Assembly (NCBI GenBank): GCA_022821965.1
Contig: JAJECN010000037.1
Location: 209,656 to 250,233, forward strand
Length of the DNA: 40,578 nt
Direction of reading: 5' to 3'
Origin: Candidatus Poribacteria bacterium
GTDB lineage: Bacteria; Poribacteria; WGA-4E; WGA-3G
Part shown: piece after piece, positions 8,906-18,002 of the stretch
Numbering within the stretch: position 1 is the stretch's first letter
Layout of the letters: each line of letters opens with the position of its first letter
Translations under genes and position numbers: made by a program
Notes under the pieces: generated by a model
The model's input: the letters and a program-made list of their open reading frames with translations, nothing else
Databases searched by the model: none
What the model was told of the DNA's origin: nothing

Positions 8906-8934
8906 TTGTCTATTTATCACTTATGTGATACACT
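8906..8934 (+). promoter_or_regulatory. Extended -10 promoter with overlapping palindrome
   Basis: TTGTCT (8906-8911) and TACACT (8929-8934) are 17 bases apart, and TGTGA precedes the -10. The inverted repeat TATCAC-TTAT-GTGATA (8915-8930) overlaps the -10 and looks like an operator. The dioxygenase gene begins 55 bases downstream. Confidence 0.55.
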
Positions 8935-8989
8935 TTTTAGAGGCTTACCTCAAGTTGAGAATAAAAGGGCTGAAAGGAGAAGGTAGAGA

Positions 8990-9796
8990 ATGCAGCACGA
9001 ACTCACTGAATCACAAATTAATTTTTATCAAGAAAACGGATTTCTTGTCATTGAAAACTTTTTGGATGCTGACGAATTGGCAGAGTGGCAACGATGCACC
9101 GATGAATCCGTTGAGGAACGACTCGGAAACTCAGTCGAATTTATGACGAACCAGATGGATGCGAAGCAGTTTTACGCGCGCGTTTTCACGCAATGCCTCC
9201 GTTTGTCAGACACACACACCGGGATGCGGAAACTGGTACACGATCCAAGGCTCGGCAAGATGGCAACACAATTAGCAGGGACTAATGGAATGCGAATTTG
9301 GCACGACCAAGCATTGATTAAACCCCCGCACGGCAACCCTACCGCATGGCACCTTGATGTTCCGTACTGGTCCTTTGACTCACGCGATGCTGTCTCGTTC
9401 TGGGTTGCGCTGGACGACGCTACACTCGCGAACGGATGTATGTGGTACCTCCCCGGCACCCACAAAACCGCTCGTTTTGATAACGTCGGCATTGGAATAA
9501 ATATCGGTGAACTGTTTAACGTATACCCAGAATGGAAGCAGATTGAACCACAATCCGCCCCCTGTCCTGCCGGTTCTATCGCATGGCATAACGGTCTCGT
9601 TGCGCACGGTGCCGGTGCAAACATGACAATCCAGCATCGAAGAGCGATGACTTGCGGTTTTATGCCCGATGGATGCACTTTCAATGGAAAGCGAAATATC
9701 TTACCTGAGGACTATTTTGAGTCTCTTGAAATCGGGGATGTGCTTAACAACGATGTCCAGAATACGCTCATTTGGCACAAAGACTGGGACGATTAA
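8990..9796 (+). CDS. Phytanoyl-CoA dioxygenase (PhyH) family protein
   Basis: A 268-residue Fe(II)/2-oxoglutarate oxygenase. The facial triad is H121-x-D123 (AWHLDVPYW) and H206 (LVAHGAG); R217 or R218 (QHRRAM) is the likely 2-oxoglutarate contact. The double-stranded beta-helix strands around SFWVALDDATLANGCMWYLP are typical of the family. PhyH homologues are greatly expanded in poribacteria, and their substrates are mostly unknown. AAAGGAGAAGG precedes the ATG. The next gene, a sulfatase-fold enzyme, is 134 bp downstream behind a repeat element, so the pair may be functionally linked. Confidence 0.9.
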   Translation: MQHELTESQINFYQENGFLVIENFLDADELAEWQRCTDESVEERLGNSVEFMTNQMDAKQFYARVFTQCLRLSDTHTGMRKLVHDPRLGKMATQLAGTNGMRIWHDQALIKPPHGNPTAWHLDVPYWSFDSRDAVSFWVALDDATLANGCMWYLPGTHKTARFDNVGIGINIGELFNVYPEWKQIEPQSAPCPAGSIAWHNGLVAHGAGANMTIQHRRAMTCGFMPDGCTFNGKRNILPEDYFESLEIGDVLNNDVQNTLIWHKDWDD

Positions 9797-9915
9797 AGGA
9801 GTTATCGGAAAGAGGTATTGATTTACTCAAAGATGCTTTGTAACCCAAGTCCCTCTTAACCGATAACTGATAACCGATAACTGATAACCATTAAAGATAA
9901 CTGATAACCATTAAA
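9797..9915. repeat. Heptamer-repeat intergenic element (copy 2)
   Basis: The left part is GGAGTTATCGGAAAGAGG. The right part is CCTCTTAACCGATAACTG followed by repeated GATAACTGATAACC units, including an exact 20-bp tandem duplication at 9876-9895 and 9896-9915. Its end supplies ATTAAAAAGGAG, the ribosome binding site of the following gene. Related elements are at 3206-3366, 11330-11400, 21720-21805 and 32061-32168. Confidence 0.7.
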
Positions 9916-9930
9916 AAGGAGAATTGGGAT

Positions 9931-11325
9931 ATGGCAAAACAGCCAAATATTGTATTGATGGGAATTGATTCCCTTCTCGCAACACACATGAGTTGTTACG
10001 GGTATCACCGGCTGACGACACCGCATATCGACAGGTTCGCAGAGGGTGCCACCCTCTTTGAAAAAACCTATAGCGCGCACATTCCAACAACGAGTGCTTA
10101 TGCTTCTATGCTTACTGGCTTGGACACTTTCAGCACACAAGTTGTCGCTTTGCGGCATCAAGGACCGCTCCGTGAAGAGGTCAAAACGTTGCCAGAAATC
10201 CTTCGAGACGCGGGCTACGACACCACCTGTGTCGGGTTCGGTGGTCCAAGTGCACGCGGCTTTGATACCTATCTTGATTATTCTGGATGGGGTCCCGATG
10301 ACACTGGACGTAGTCCGAAAGCGGAAAATCTAAACAAAACGACCCTCCCCGAACTGAACCGACTGATTAATCAGAGCGACGAGAAACCGTTCTTTCTATT
10401 CCTACGCCACATGGATCCGCATTCCCCTTATCTACCGCCTGCCCCTTATGAACGCACATTCTATCACGGCGATGAGTGCGATCCGAGCAATAAATCCATG
10501 GAACCGGTAATGGCGTTCAAGCCTTTCTGTGATTACTTCGCCTCGTGGATGCCGCAAGGAATTACCGACAAGGATTACGTCATCGCGCAATACGACGGTG
10601 CAATCGCTTATATGGACGCGTGTATTCAGACGCTCTTTAACGCGCTCGAAACGCGCGGCGTGATGGACGAAACTATCGTTGTTATCAACGGCGATCACGG
10701 CGAAACTCTCTATGACCACGAGTGCTGGTTCGATCACCATGGACTCTACGATGTCACCTTGCACGTCCCACTTATTATCCGGTATCCAGAGCGTGTGCCC
10801 GCTGGAAAACGGGTCGCTGGATACAATCAGCACAAAGACCTCGTGCCGACGCTCCTCGAATTAGCGGATATTCAAATGGACATCGCATTTGATGGAAAGA
10901 GTCTCACCTCTTTAGTGAGCGGCGAAATCACTTCCTATGAGAGTGAGTTCTATATCACAGAATGCACCTGGATGCGCAAGCACGGTTGGCGGACCCCCGA
11001 ATGGAAACTCATCGTCGCACTTGAACCGGACTTCCACTTCAAGCCTCCTGTCGAACTTTATAACCTTATTCAGGACCCAGATGAAAACAATAATCTCGCT
11101 GAGGCACACCCCGACATCGTGAACGTCCTCGAAAGACGAATGAAAAGCTGGATTCGTCAGCGAGAACAGGAAACAGGCTTGACGAACCCAATCATGACGC
11201 AAGGCGATTGGCACGGGCACAAAGGCGTCGGTCCATTCAAGTCATCCGAGCAGGCATACAATACAATGCACATCGGGAATCCAGGTGAAGCCGCACGTTT
11301 ACAGGCGAAATCAAGAGATGAATAG
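9931..11325 (+). CDS. Sulfatase-fold (alkaline phosphatase superfamily) hydrolase lacking the formylglycine Cys
   Basis: A 464-residue protein with the sulfatase layout: NIVLMGIDSLLATHMSCYGY (D13 as a metal ligand), TTPHIDRFAEGA, DPHSPY (H164), and INGDHGETLYDH (D255 and H256). The active-site segment reads AHIPTTSAYASMLTG, whereas true sulfatases have CxPSRxxLLTG. By alignment the modified Cys/Ser becomes Thr53, the Pro becomes Ser and the Arg becomes Tyr. A formylglycine sulfatase is therefore unlikely. A Thr-nucleophile phosphoesterase or another hydrolase of the superfamily is possible, but this is inference. There is a good Shine-Dalgarno, AAAAAGGAG, contributed by the upstream repeat. 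Confidence 0.8.
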   Translation: MAKQPNIVLMGIDSLLATHMSCYGYHRLTTPHIDRFAEGATLFEKTYSAHIPTTSAYASMLTGLDTFSTQVVALRHQGPLREEVKTLPEILRDAGYDTTCVGFGGPSARGFDTYLDYSGWGPDDTGRSPKAENLNKTTLPELNRLINQSDEKPFFLFLRHMDPHSPYLPPAPYERTFYHGDECDPSNKSMEPVMAFKPFCDYFASWMPQGITDKDYVIAQYDGAIAYMDACIQTLFNALETRGVMDETIVVINGDHGETLYDHECWFDHHGLYDVTLHVPLIIRYPERVPAGKRVAGYNQHKDLVPTLLELADIQMDIAFDGKSLTSLVSGEITSYESEFYITECTWMRKHGWRTPEWKLIVALEPDFHFKPPVELYNLIQDPDENNNLAEAHPDIVNVLERRMKSWIRQREQETGLTNPIMTQGDWHGHKGVGPFKSSEQAYNTMHIGNPGEAARLQAKSRDE

Positions 11326-11329
11326 TCAT

Positions 11330-11400
11330 TAGTTATCGGTTGTCAGTTATCAGTTATCAGTGAAGAGGTCTCTGATTATAGTAAAACCAACAATTAATCA
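11330..11400. repeat. Heptamer-repeat intergenic element (copy 3, half)
   Basis: AGTTATCGGTTGTCAGTTAT is followed by further AGTTATC units, then GAAGAGGT. It matches the left half of the family; no clear right half is present. It lies directly after the sulfatase-fold gene. Confidence 0.6.
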
Positions 11401-11515
11401 GACACTTTTCCTTTAACAGAAGACTGTTCGTAGGGGGTTTTTGCTGGGGTGTTTCTTCTAAGGTCCCCTCTCCCGTCTTTCAAAGTGTGTCTCATTATTT
11501 TTAGAAGCCACTATA
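11377..11515. repeat. Possible MITE-like element with imperfect inverted ends
   Basis: TATAGTAAAACCAACAATTA...CAGACAC (from 11377) pairs imperfectly with the complement of 11484-11514 (ends CCACTATA). TATAGTAAAACC also occurs near 21804. The rest of the 304-bp gap between the two genes shows no gene. Confidence 0.4.
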
Positions 11516-11629
11516 AATCCGATCTTCATAGCCTCAAAAACGCAGCTCGTAATGAAATGGAGAGCGGATTCAAGAAAGGCATGTCAAAGTTCAAACCCAC
11601 GTTATTTAACCGCAAGGAAAGTTAAAATT

Positions 11630-12451
11630 ATGCCAGATTATAGACGAGATGAAGTTTTAGGACGACTGAGAACAGAACTGGATAGCGGCAAACATTTGCT
11701 TGCTGTAGGTGCTGGAACAGGTATCACAGCGAAATTCGCTGAACAGGGTGGAGCAGACCTGATTGTAATTTACAACTCCGGTCGCTACCGGATGTCAGGG
11801 TTCGGGTCCTGCGCCGGACTGTTGGCTTATGGCGATGCAAACGCTATCGTCATGGAAATGGGTGAACGCGAGGTTTTGCCTGTCGTCAAAGAGACTCCTG
11901 TTATCGCTGGTGTCAACGGCACAGATCCGACGCGCCGGATGAGCAACTTCCTCAAGCAGGTCCGCGATGTCGGCTTTGATGGCGTGAATAACTTTCCCAC
12001 CGTAGGCGTGATTGACGGCACTTTTCGCGTAACGCTTGAAGAAACCGGAATGGGCTTCTACAAAGAGGTTGAAACCATCGGTATCGCACATGAGATGGAC
12101 CTGTTCACCATCGTCTATGTCTTCAATCCTGAAGAGTCTGAGAGTATGGCAAAGGTCGGTGCTGATGTTATTATCGCGCACATGAACACAACTATTGGTG
12201 GCACTATCGGGGCAGAAACCGCTTTCACACTTGAAGATGCAGCTGTACGTGTACAGGAAATATGTGACGCAGCAAAGGCACAGAATCCTGATGTGATCTG
12301 CTTGTCACACGGTGGTCCCATCGCAAAGGCACCGGACGCAGCATATATCAATGAGCATACTGATACTGTTGGGTTTGTCGGTGCCTCCAGTATTGAACGG
12401 TTCGCTTGTGAGGAGAGTATTCCACGGATTACTGCTTCGTTTAAGGAATGA
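11630..12451 (+). CDS. PEP hydrolase-like TIM-barrel protein
   Basis: A 273-residue protein matching the phosphoenolpyruvate hydrolase-like/TIM-barrel signal transduction family (COG5564-like). It has a barrel strand with AVGAGTGITAKFAEQGGADL, then YNSGRYRMSGFGSCAGLLAY, VIAGVNGTDPTRR, GVNNFPTVGVIDG and VGFVGASSIER. The PEP-mutase/isocitrate-lyase-like barrel suggests a C-C or P-C bond enzyme, or a regulatory role; the substrate is unknown. ATG 11630 follows AAGGAAAG and begins the conserved part. An in-frame ATG at 11552 would add 26 residues without family resemblance. Confidence 0.8.
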   Translation: MPDYRRDEVLGRLRTELDSGKHLLAVGAGTGITAKFAEQGGADLIVIYNSGRYRMSGFGSCAGLLAYGDANAIVMEMGEREVLPVVKETPVIAGVNGTDPTRRMSNFLKQVRDVGFDGVNNFPTVGVIDGTFRVTLEETGMGFYKEVETIGIAHEMDLFTIVYVFNPEESESMAKVGADVIIAHMNTTIGGTIGAETAFTLEDAAVRVQEICDAAKAQNPDVICLSHGGPIAKAPDAAYINEHTDTVGFVGASSIERFACEESIPRITASFKE

Positions 12452-12499
12452 AGATCAGATGATTCAAACAAACCAATAACCTGTAAATCGCTGCATGCT

Positions 12500-12572
12500 A
12501 AGCCCCTGCGGGGCGAAATGTTTATAGAAAACAATAACCTAACCACTGCCAAGCCTCAGCGGGGCGAAATGT
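12500..12572. repeat. Two REP-like copies with GGGGCGAAATGT core
   Basis: AAGCCCCTGCGGGGCGAAAT (from 12500) contains the perfect palindrome GCCCC-TGC-GGGGC. A second, diverged copy starts at 12551 (AAGCCTCAGCGGGGCGAAAT). Both are preceded by CAATAACCT. They lie after the TIM-barrel gene, in the 328-bp gap before the first WD40 gene. Confidence 0.6.
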
Positions 12573-12606
12573 GTATGTTATCTTAATAGCGGAAAGCACA
12601 GAGACC

Positions 12607-12744
12607 ATCTGAATCACAGATTACACACAGAACACAGAAAAAGAAGTTTTTTAAACCACACGTTTATATGTGAAATCCAATATAGGAGACACAAGTGCAT
12701 TTTCCGCGTTTTCCGTGTTCTCCGCTATAATCCGCGATTCAGAC
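12607..12744. repeat. Fold-back element upstream of the WD40 gene
   Basis: The left arm (12607-12643, ATCTGAATCACAGATTACAC...) and the complement of the right arm (12707-12744, GTCTGAATCGCGGATTATAG...) match over about 35 bases with a few mismatches. The loop is about 63 bases. It has no coding potential and ends 35 bp before the start codon of the next gene. Confidence 0.6.
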
Positions 12745-12779
12745 AACAAAAACATCAAAATTAAAGGAGAGATTTTTCT

Positions 12780-15299
12780 ATGAAAACCAAGCAATTTTAT
12801 GTTTTTATATTGCTTCTAATTTTAACGATTTATTTACCTGACACTTCTGCCCAAGATCTTTCATACACCGTCTTTGAAGGGCATACGGATAATATCTATA
12901 GCGTAGCGTTTAGCCCGGATGGGCAGATAATCGCCAGTGCGAGTCGGGACAACACCATCCGTTTGTGGAATGCTTCAACAGGCGACACCATCCGCACGCT
13001 CAGAGGGCATAGGAATGGTGTCAACAGCGTAGCGTTTAGTCCGGATGGACAAACACTCGCAAGTGGGAGTTGGGACGATACCATCCGTTTGTGGAATGCT
13101 TCAACAGGCGACACCATCCGCACGCTCAGAGAGCATAGGGATAGTGTCTATAGCGTAGTGTTCAGCCCGGATGGGCAGATAATCGCAAGTGGGAGTCGGG
13201 ACGATACCATCTGTTTGTGGAATGCTTCAACAGGCGACACCATCCGCACGCTCAGAGGGCATTGGGATAGTGTCTATAACGTAGTGTTCAGCCCGGATGG
13301 ACAAACACTCGCAAGTGCGAGTTGGGACGACACCATCCGCTTGTGGGATGCTTCAACAGGCGACACCATCCGCACGCTCAGAGAGCATAGGAATAGTGTC
13401 TATAGCGTAGCGTTCAGCCCGGATGGACAAATACTCGCAAGTGCAAGTGCTGACGACACCATCCGTTTGTGGAATGCTTCAACAGGCGACACCATAAATA
13501 CCTTCACAGGGCATACGGGTAATGTCTATAGCGTAGCGTTCAGCCCGGGTGAACAGACACTCGCAAGTGGGAGTGAAGACGATACCATCCACTTGTGGAA
13601 GTTACCGGCTAAAGTCAGCATTACGCCATCCCAAATGGAGTCACCGGCTATAGGGGAACAGTTTTCTATCAACGTCAGCATCGCTGGAGGGAAAAACATA
13701 GGTGGGTATCAACTCACTTTAGGATTTAATACTACCGCACTTCGCTATGTTGAGGCAGCAAATGGAGACTACATGTCGGATGGAGCGTTCTTTGTACCAC
13801 CAGTTGTATCAAGGAACAAAGTAACCCTTGGTGCAACATCCTTAAATGGTGTAAGCAGTGGGGATGGCACCCTTGCAACCGTCACGTTTGAAGTGGTTGA
13901 TGTCAAAGAATCAAACCTTACGCTACCTGATGTAATCCTTACGGACAGTGCTGGTGAACATTTGGCTAACTCCGTTAAAAAAGGGCGCGTAGTTGAACCC
14001 GCAGCAATCCCTTCATCTGCGGTTGTTAGCATTACGCCTTCTCCGGTGCGGGCTCCTACTATTGGTGGACAACTCACTTTTAACTTTGGCATTACGGGGG
14101 CACAAAATATTGCAGACTATCATTTTACCTGGGAGTTTGATAGCACAGCACTTGAGTATATCTCAAGCAGTGAAGTCTATAACCTTGTGGACGGGGTTAG
14201 CAGCGGTAACGGCACGCTCGGCACAAGAACGTTTAAAGTTCTCGATGTCAAACCCTCAACTGTTAGCCTCTCTGGATACTTCATTGGCTCAGATGGACTA
14301 CGTTATATTCCAACCTTTAAAAGGGCAGTAGTGGGTGTCCGGATTTCATCTGCGGTTGTTAGCATTACGCCTTCTTCAGTCCTGTCTCCTGCTATTGGTG
14401 AACAGATCACTTTCAACCTTGATATTACTGGCGGGCAAAACATCGCTGGCTATCACCTAAATTGGAATTATGATGGAACAGCATTTCAGCCTGTTTCAAG
14501 TGCTGTGATCCTCCCAAAAGCTGACTCTGCAGGGAACAGGACCCCTGGTGGTAGAAGAACCTATAGAGTTCTCAATGTCAAACCCTCAACCTTAAGCGTC
14601 TCTGGATACCTAATTGGTGACGATGGAAATGCCTATATTCCGACTTTTGAAAGTGCGGAGATACTCGAACCGATTTTTGGGGATGTAAACAGAGATGGTG
14701 TTGTTGATATATCCGACTTGGTGTTGATCGGTTCAAGTTTCGGACAGCAAGTTCCGGAAGGGAGTGGAAATCCGGCAGATGTCAATGAGAATGATATTGT
14801 TAACATCGTGGACCTCGTCAAGGTTGCAGGAGCGATAAGCGCAGGGGCAGCTGCACCAACAATATTGAGTCGTGATCTGGAGGGTGCTCCTACAAAAGCG
14901 AACGTGCAAGAGTGGCTAATACAAGCACAGCGGCTAAACCTAACAGATGCAACATCGCAACAAGGCATCCACTTCCTCAAACAACTCTTAGCAGCATTAA
15001 CCCCCCAAAAAACGTCCCTATTGCCAAATTACCCGAATCCGTTCAATCCGGAGACATGGATACCGTATCAATTGGCAAAACCTGCGGATGTTACGGTGAC
15101 TATCTATGCGGTAGATGGGAAGTTGGTACGTAAGTTGGAATTAGGGCATCAACCTATCGGTATTTATCAGCATCGGAGTCGTGCAGCGTACTGGGATGGG
15201 AAAAACGATGTCGGTGAATCTGTCGCGAGTGGTGTCTACTTCTACACACTCACAGCAGGGCAGTTCACAGCCACACGAAAAATGCTGATAAAGAAATAA
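12780..15299 (+). CDS. Secreted WD40 / cohesin-like / dockerin protein with NPFNP C-terminal module
   Basis: An 839-residue protein. A signal peptide (about 1-25, ending DTSAQ) is followed by six 42-residue WD40 repeats (about 31-282), each with SPDGQ, DDTIRLW and STGDT. Three cohesin-like domains follow, beginning VSITPS, near 284, 410 and 525. A dockerin-type pair of calcium loops follows ([12 protein letters not shown] and [12 protein letters not shown], about 634-690). The last 93 residues start [17 protein letters not shown] and end [10 protein letters not shown], like FlgD-Ig or type IX-style sorting tails. The protein is probably exported and may be surface-attached. Carrying both cohesin-like and dockerin modules suggests assembly with sister proteins. 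The 126-bp WD repeats are nearly identical in DNA. AAAGGAG precedes the ATG. Confidence 0.88.
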   Translation: MKTKQFYVFILLLILTIYLPDTSAQDLSYTVFEGHTDNIYSVAFSPDGQIIASASRDNTIRLWNASTGDTIRTLRGHRNGVNSVAFSPDGQTLASGSWDDTIRLWNASTGDTIRTLREHRDSVYSVVFSPDGQIIASGSRDDTICLWNASTGDTIRTLRGHWDSVYNVVFSPDGQTLASASWDDTIRLWDASTGDTIRTLREHRNSVYSVAFSPDGQILASASADDTIRLWNASTGDTINTFTGHTGNVYSVAFSPGEQTLASGSEDDTIHLWKLPAKVSITPSQMESPAIGEQFSINVSIAGGKNIGGYQLTLGFNTTALRYVEAANGDYMSDGAFFVPPVVSRNKVTLGATSLNGVSSGDGTLATVTFEVVDVKESNLTLPDVILTDSAGEHLANSVKKGRVVEPAAIPSSAVVSITPSPVRAPTIGGQLTFNFGITGAQNIADYHFTWEFDSTALEYISSSEVYNLVDGVSSGNGTLGTRTFKVLDVKPSTVSLSGYFIGSDGLRYIPTFKRAVVGVRISSAVVSITPSSVLSPAIGEQITFNLDITGGQNIAGYHLNWNYDGTAFQPVSSAVILPKADSAGNRTPGGRRTYRVLNVKPSTLSVSGYLIGDDGNAYIPTFESAEILEPIFGDVNRDGVVDISDLVLIGSSFGQQVPEGSGNPADVNENDIVNIVDLVKVAGAISAGAAAPTILSRDLEGAPTKANVQEWLIQAQRLNLTDATSQQGIHFLKQLLAALTPQKTSLLPNYPNPFNPETWIPYQLAKPADVTVTIYAVDGKLVRKLELGHQPIGIYQHRSRAAYWDGKNDVGESVASGVYFYTLTAGQFTATRKMLIKK

Positions 15300-15463
15300 G
15301 GTCTCTGTCAAGCAATGGGGCTACAAAGCACAGAAACTGCCTTATGCTCGGTAACATATCAATCTTTCCAAAACTTGAATTTTCATAATTCTTATGGTTA
15401 CTTAAAGCAAGGAAGGCAAAAACACCCTAAATCTAAAATATAAATTCAAAAGGAAATCTCACT

Positions 15464-17935
15464 ATGAAAACATTTTTGATCTTACTTATTCTTTTAACCC
15501 TGTTTTCCCTGAATACCTTTGCTCAAGATGTGCCCAATGCCGTCCTTAGTGAACATACGGGTGATGTCCACAACGTCGTCTTCAGTCCTGACGGGACAAC
15601 GCTCGCCAGTAGAAGTGCTGACAACACAATCCGCTTATGGGATGTTGCCACGGGCACACCTAAGTATACCCTCATCTCATGGGTTACGGTTAGAAGAACA
15701 GACCGGTGGGGTAACCTGGTGGAGACGGCGGCATCTATCCATAGCATCGCTTTTAGTCCTGATGGGCAGACACTCGTAGGTGTAGCTGGCAGAACAATCC
15801 GTTTGTGGAATGTCGCCACGGGCACCACAAAATATACCCTCATAGAGCATACTGCGGATGTCAATAGTGTTGTCTTCAGTCCTGATGGGACAACGCTCGC
15901 CAGTGGAAGTGCCGACGGGACAATCCGTTTGTGGGATGCTGCCACTGGCAAACGCAAGGCAAAGATCACAGTAATTGGGTCTAATATTTATGGTGTTGTC
16001 TTTAGTCCTGATGGGACAACGCTCGCAAGTAGAAGTGACGACAACACAATCCGGCTGTGGGATATTGCCACGGGCGCACTCAAGCACCTCCTTACAGCGC
16101 ATACAGATAACGTCTATACGATTGCGTTTCATCCGGATGGAAACACAATCGCAAGTGGAGGTAGGGACAATACTGTCCATTTGTGGGATGTCGCCACTGG
16201 CACAGTCAATCACACGCTCACAGCGCATACTGCGGATGTCAATAGTGTTGTCTTCAGTCCTGATGGACAAACGCTCGCAAGTAGAAGTGAGGATGAAACA
16301 ATCCGTATATGGGATGTTGCCACAGGTACAGTCCAGCACACCCTCAGAGAACATAGGCGTTATATCAGTAGTATAGCGTTCAGTCCTAATGGGCAGACAC
16401 TCGCAAGTGCAAGTGAAGACGATACCATCCGTTTATGGGATGTTGCCACTGGCAAACATTTGGGAACACTCACAGAGCATTGGGATAATGTCAATACCCT
16501 TGCGTTTAGCCCTGATGGAAAGACACTCGCAAGTGGGAGTGACGACAACACAATCCGGCTATGGAGGTTTACTACCACCCATATTGGCATCACACCCAAT
16601 CCCGTAGTATCACCAATTATTGGCGAAGAGTTTTCCATCAACGTAAGCATTACTGAAGCGGAAACAGTAGGTGGATACCAACTCACTTTGGGGTTTGAAC
16701 CGACTGCGCTCAGTTATGTTTCAAGTGCCAACGGCAACTATCTAACAGAAGGCTCATATTTCGTGCAACCAATTGTAGAGAATAATAGTGTAACGCTTGG
16801 GGCGACTAATTATGCTAAAGTCAGTAACGGTGCCGGCATTCTCGCGACGATTACATTTGAAGTGGTTGACGTCAAAGAATCAACCCTCAATCTTTCTGGC
16901 GTTATCCTAACGGACAGCGATGGCAACCGTTTGAGTCATTTGGTTGGTGGAGGCAAGATAGTTGAACCTCCACCGGTTCCTTCAACCTCGGTTGTTAGTG
17001 TTACACCATCTGCAGTGCTGTCGCCAGCTCGGCACCAACAATTCACCTTGAACATTGACATTGTTGGTGGTCAAAACGTCGCTGCCCATCGCCTATTTTG
17101 GGAATTTGATGATGGACCCCTTGAACTTTTATCGGGAAAACCAGGGGATTACCTTGCAGATCGAATCGGGAACGGGGATGGTACACTGTTCACCGGAATT
17201 TTTAAAGTTCGCTCCGTCAAGACATCAACTGTAAGCGTCTCTGGACATCTGATTGGCACAGATGGGTTGCGTTATATTCCGACCTTTGAAAGCACAACAG
17301 TAGTTGAACCGATTTTTGGGGATGTGAACCGAGATGGTGTTGTAGATATTAGGGATTTGGTGCTGGTCGCATCAAGCTTCAATCAAGAAGTACCGGAAGA
17401 AGGTAATCCAGCGGATGTTACGGAGAATGACTTAGTTAACATTATAGACCTTGTAAAAGTTGCTGGTGTGATAGGTGGCGGAGCTGCTGCGCCATCGGTA
17501 TTGAGTAATGCCCTAAATGCTGCTCCTACGAGATCAGAAGTGCAAAAATGGCTATCCCAAGCACAGCAGCTAAATTTGACAGAGGCAACCTCACAGCGCG
17601 GGATTCTCTTTTTACAACAACTTTTGGCAGCATTAACCCCGAAAGAAACTGCATTATTGCCAAATTATCCAAATCCATTCAATCCAGAGACATGGATACC
17701 GTATCAGTTATCACACCCAGCAGAAGTGAGTATCTCTATCTATGCTGCGGATGGAAAGTTAGTTCAAATTTTGTCGTTAGGGCAGCAATCCATTGGGACC
17801 TACCAAGACAAAAGTCGTGCCGCGTACTGGGATGGTAGAAACGTGCAGGGTGAATCTGTGGCAAGCGGTGTCTATTTCTATATGCTCAAAGCAGGTGATT
17901 TCACCGCCACGCGGAAGATGTTAATACGCAAATAA
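15464..17935 (+). CDS. Secreted WD40 / cohesin-like / dockerin protein, paralogue
   Basis: An 823-residue paralogue of the preceding gene. It has a signal peptide ending TFAQ, eight WD40 repeats (about 27-375), two cohesin-like domains (starting near 376 and 497), a dockerin pair ([12 protein letters not shown] and DVTENDLVNIID) and a 93-residue tail ([17 protein letters not shown] to RKMLIRK). The second WD repeat carries an insertion (WVTVRRTDRWGNLVETAAS) that breaks the regular spacing. The repeats are more diverged than in the first copy, so the two expanded independently. AAAAGGAAATCTC precedes the ATG. The 164-bp spacer between the paralogues has no evident gene. Function beyond secreted binding is unknown. 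Confidence 0.88.
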   Translation: MKTFLILLILLTLFSLNTFAQDVPNAVLSEHTGDVHNVVFSPDGTTLASRSADNTIRLWDVATGTPKYTLISWVTVRRTDRWGNLVETAASIHSIAFSPDGQTLVGVAGRTIRLWNVATGTTKYTLIEHTADVNSVVFSPDGTTLASGSADGTIRLWDAATGKRKAKITVIGSNIYGVVFSPDGTTLASRSDDNTIRLWDIATGALKHLLTAHTDNVYTIAFHPDGNTIASGGRDNTVHLWDVATGTVNHTLTAHTADVNSVVFSPDGQTLASRSEDETIRIWDVATGTVQHTLREHRRYISSIAFSPNGQTLASASEDDTIRLWDVATGKHLGTLTEHWDNVNTLAFSPDGKTLASGSDDNTIRLWRFTTTHIGITPNPVVSPIIGEEFSINVSITEAETVGGYQLTLGFEPTALSYVSSANGNYLTEGSYFVQPIVENNSVTLGATNYAKVSNGAGILATITFEVVDVKESTLNLSGVILTDSDGNRLSHLVGGGKIVEPPPVPSTSVVSVTPSAVLSPARHQQFTLNIDIVGGQNVAAHRLFWEFDDGPLELLSGKPGDYLADRIGNGDGTLFTGIFKVRSVKTSTVSVSGHLIGTDGLRYIPTFESTTVVEPIFGDVNRDGVVDIRDLVLVASSFNQEVPEEGNPADVTENDLVNIIDLVKVAGVIGGGAAAPSVLSNALNAAPTRSEVQKWLSQAQQLNLTEATSQRGILFLQQLLAALTPKETALLPNYPNPFNPETWIPYQLSHPAEVSISIYAADGKLVQILSLGQQSIGTYQDKSRAAYWDGRNVQGESVASGVYFYMLKAGDFTATRKMLIRK

Positions 17936-18002
17936 CCCTAACACATTGAGAGCGTAACGGAAAGTGAAAGCGAAATACATTAGGGTAGAATGGAAAAAAA
18001 TA

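Larger units (their letters stand above)
8623..8989. other. Divergent intergenic region with a MITE-like element
   Basis: These 367 bases separate the minus-strand regulator from the plus-strand dioxygenase. They hold a TATAAT on the minus strand close to the regulator, the MITE-like element at 8747-8868, and the dioxygenase promoter. I see no gene here. Confidence 0.7.

Noticed and set aside
12880-13615. Regular repeats that could be taken for a CRISPR array
   Set aside because: The 126-bp unit is in frame, has no spacers and encodes WD40 repeats.
15677-16354. A 225-codon open frame on the minus strand
   Set aside because: It is antisense to the WD40 repeats of the secreted protein; its apparent repeats mirror those of the real gene.
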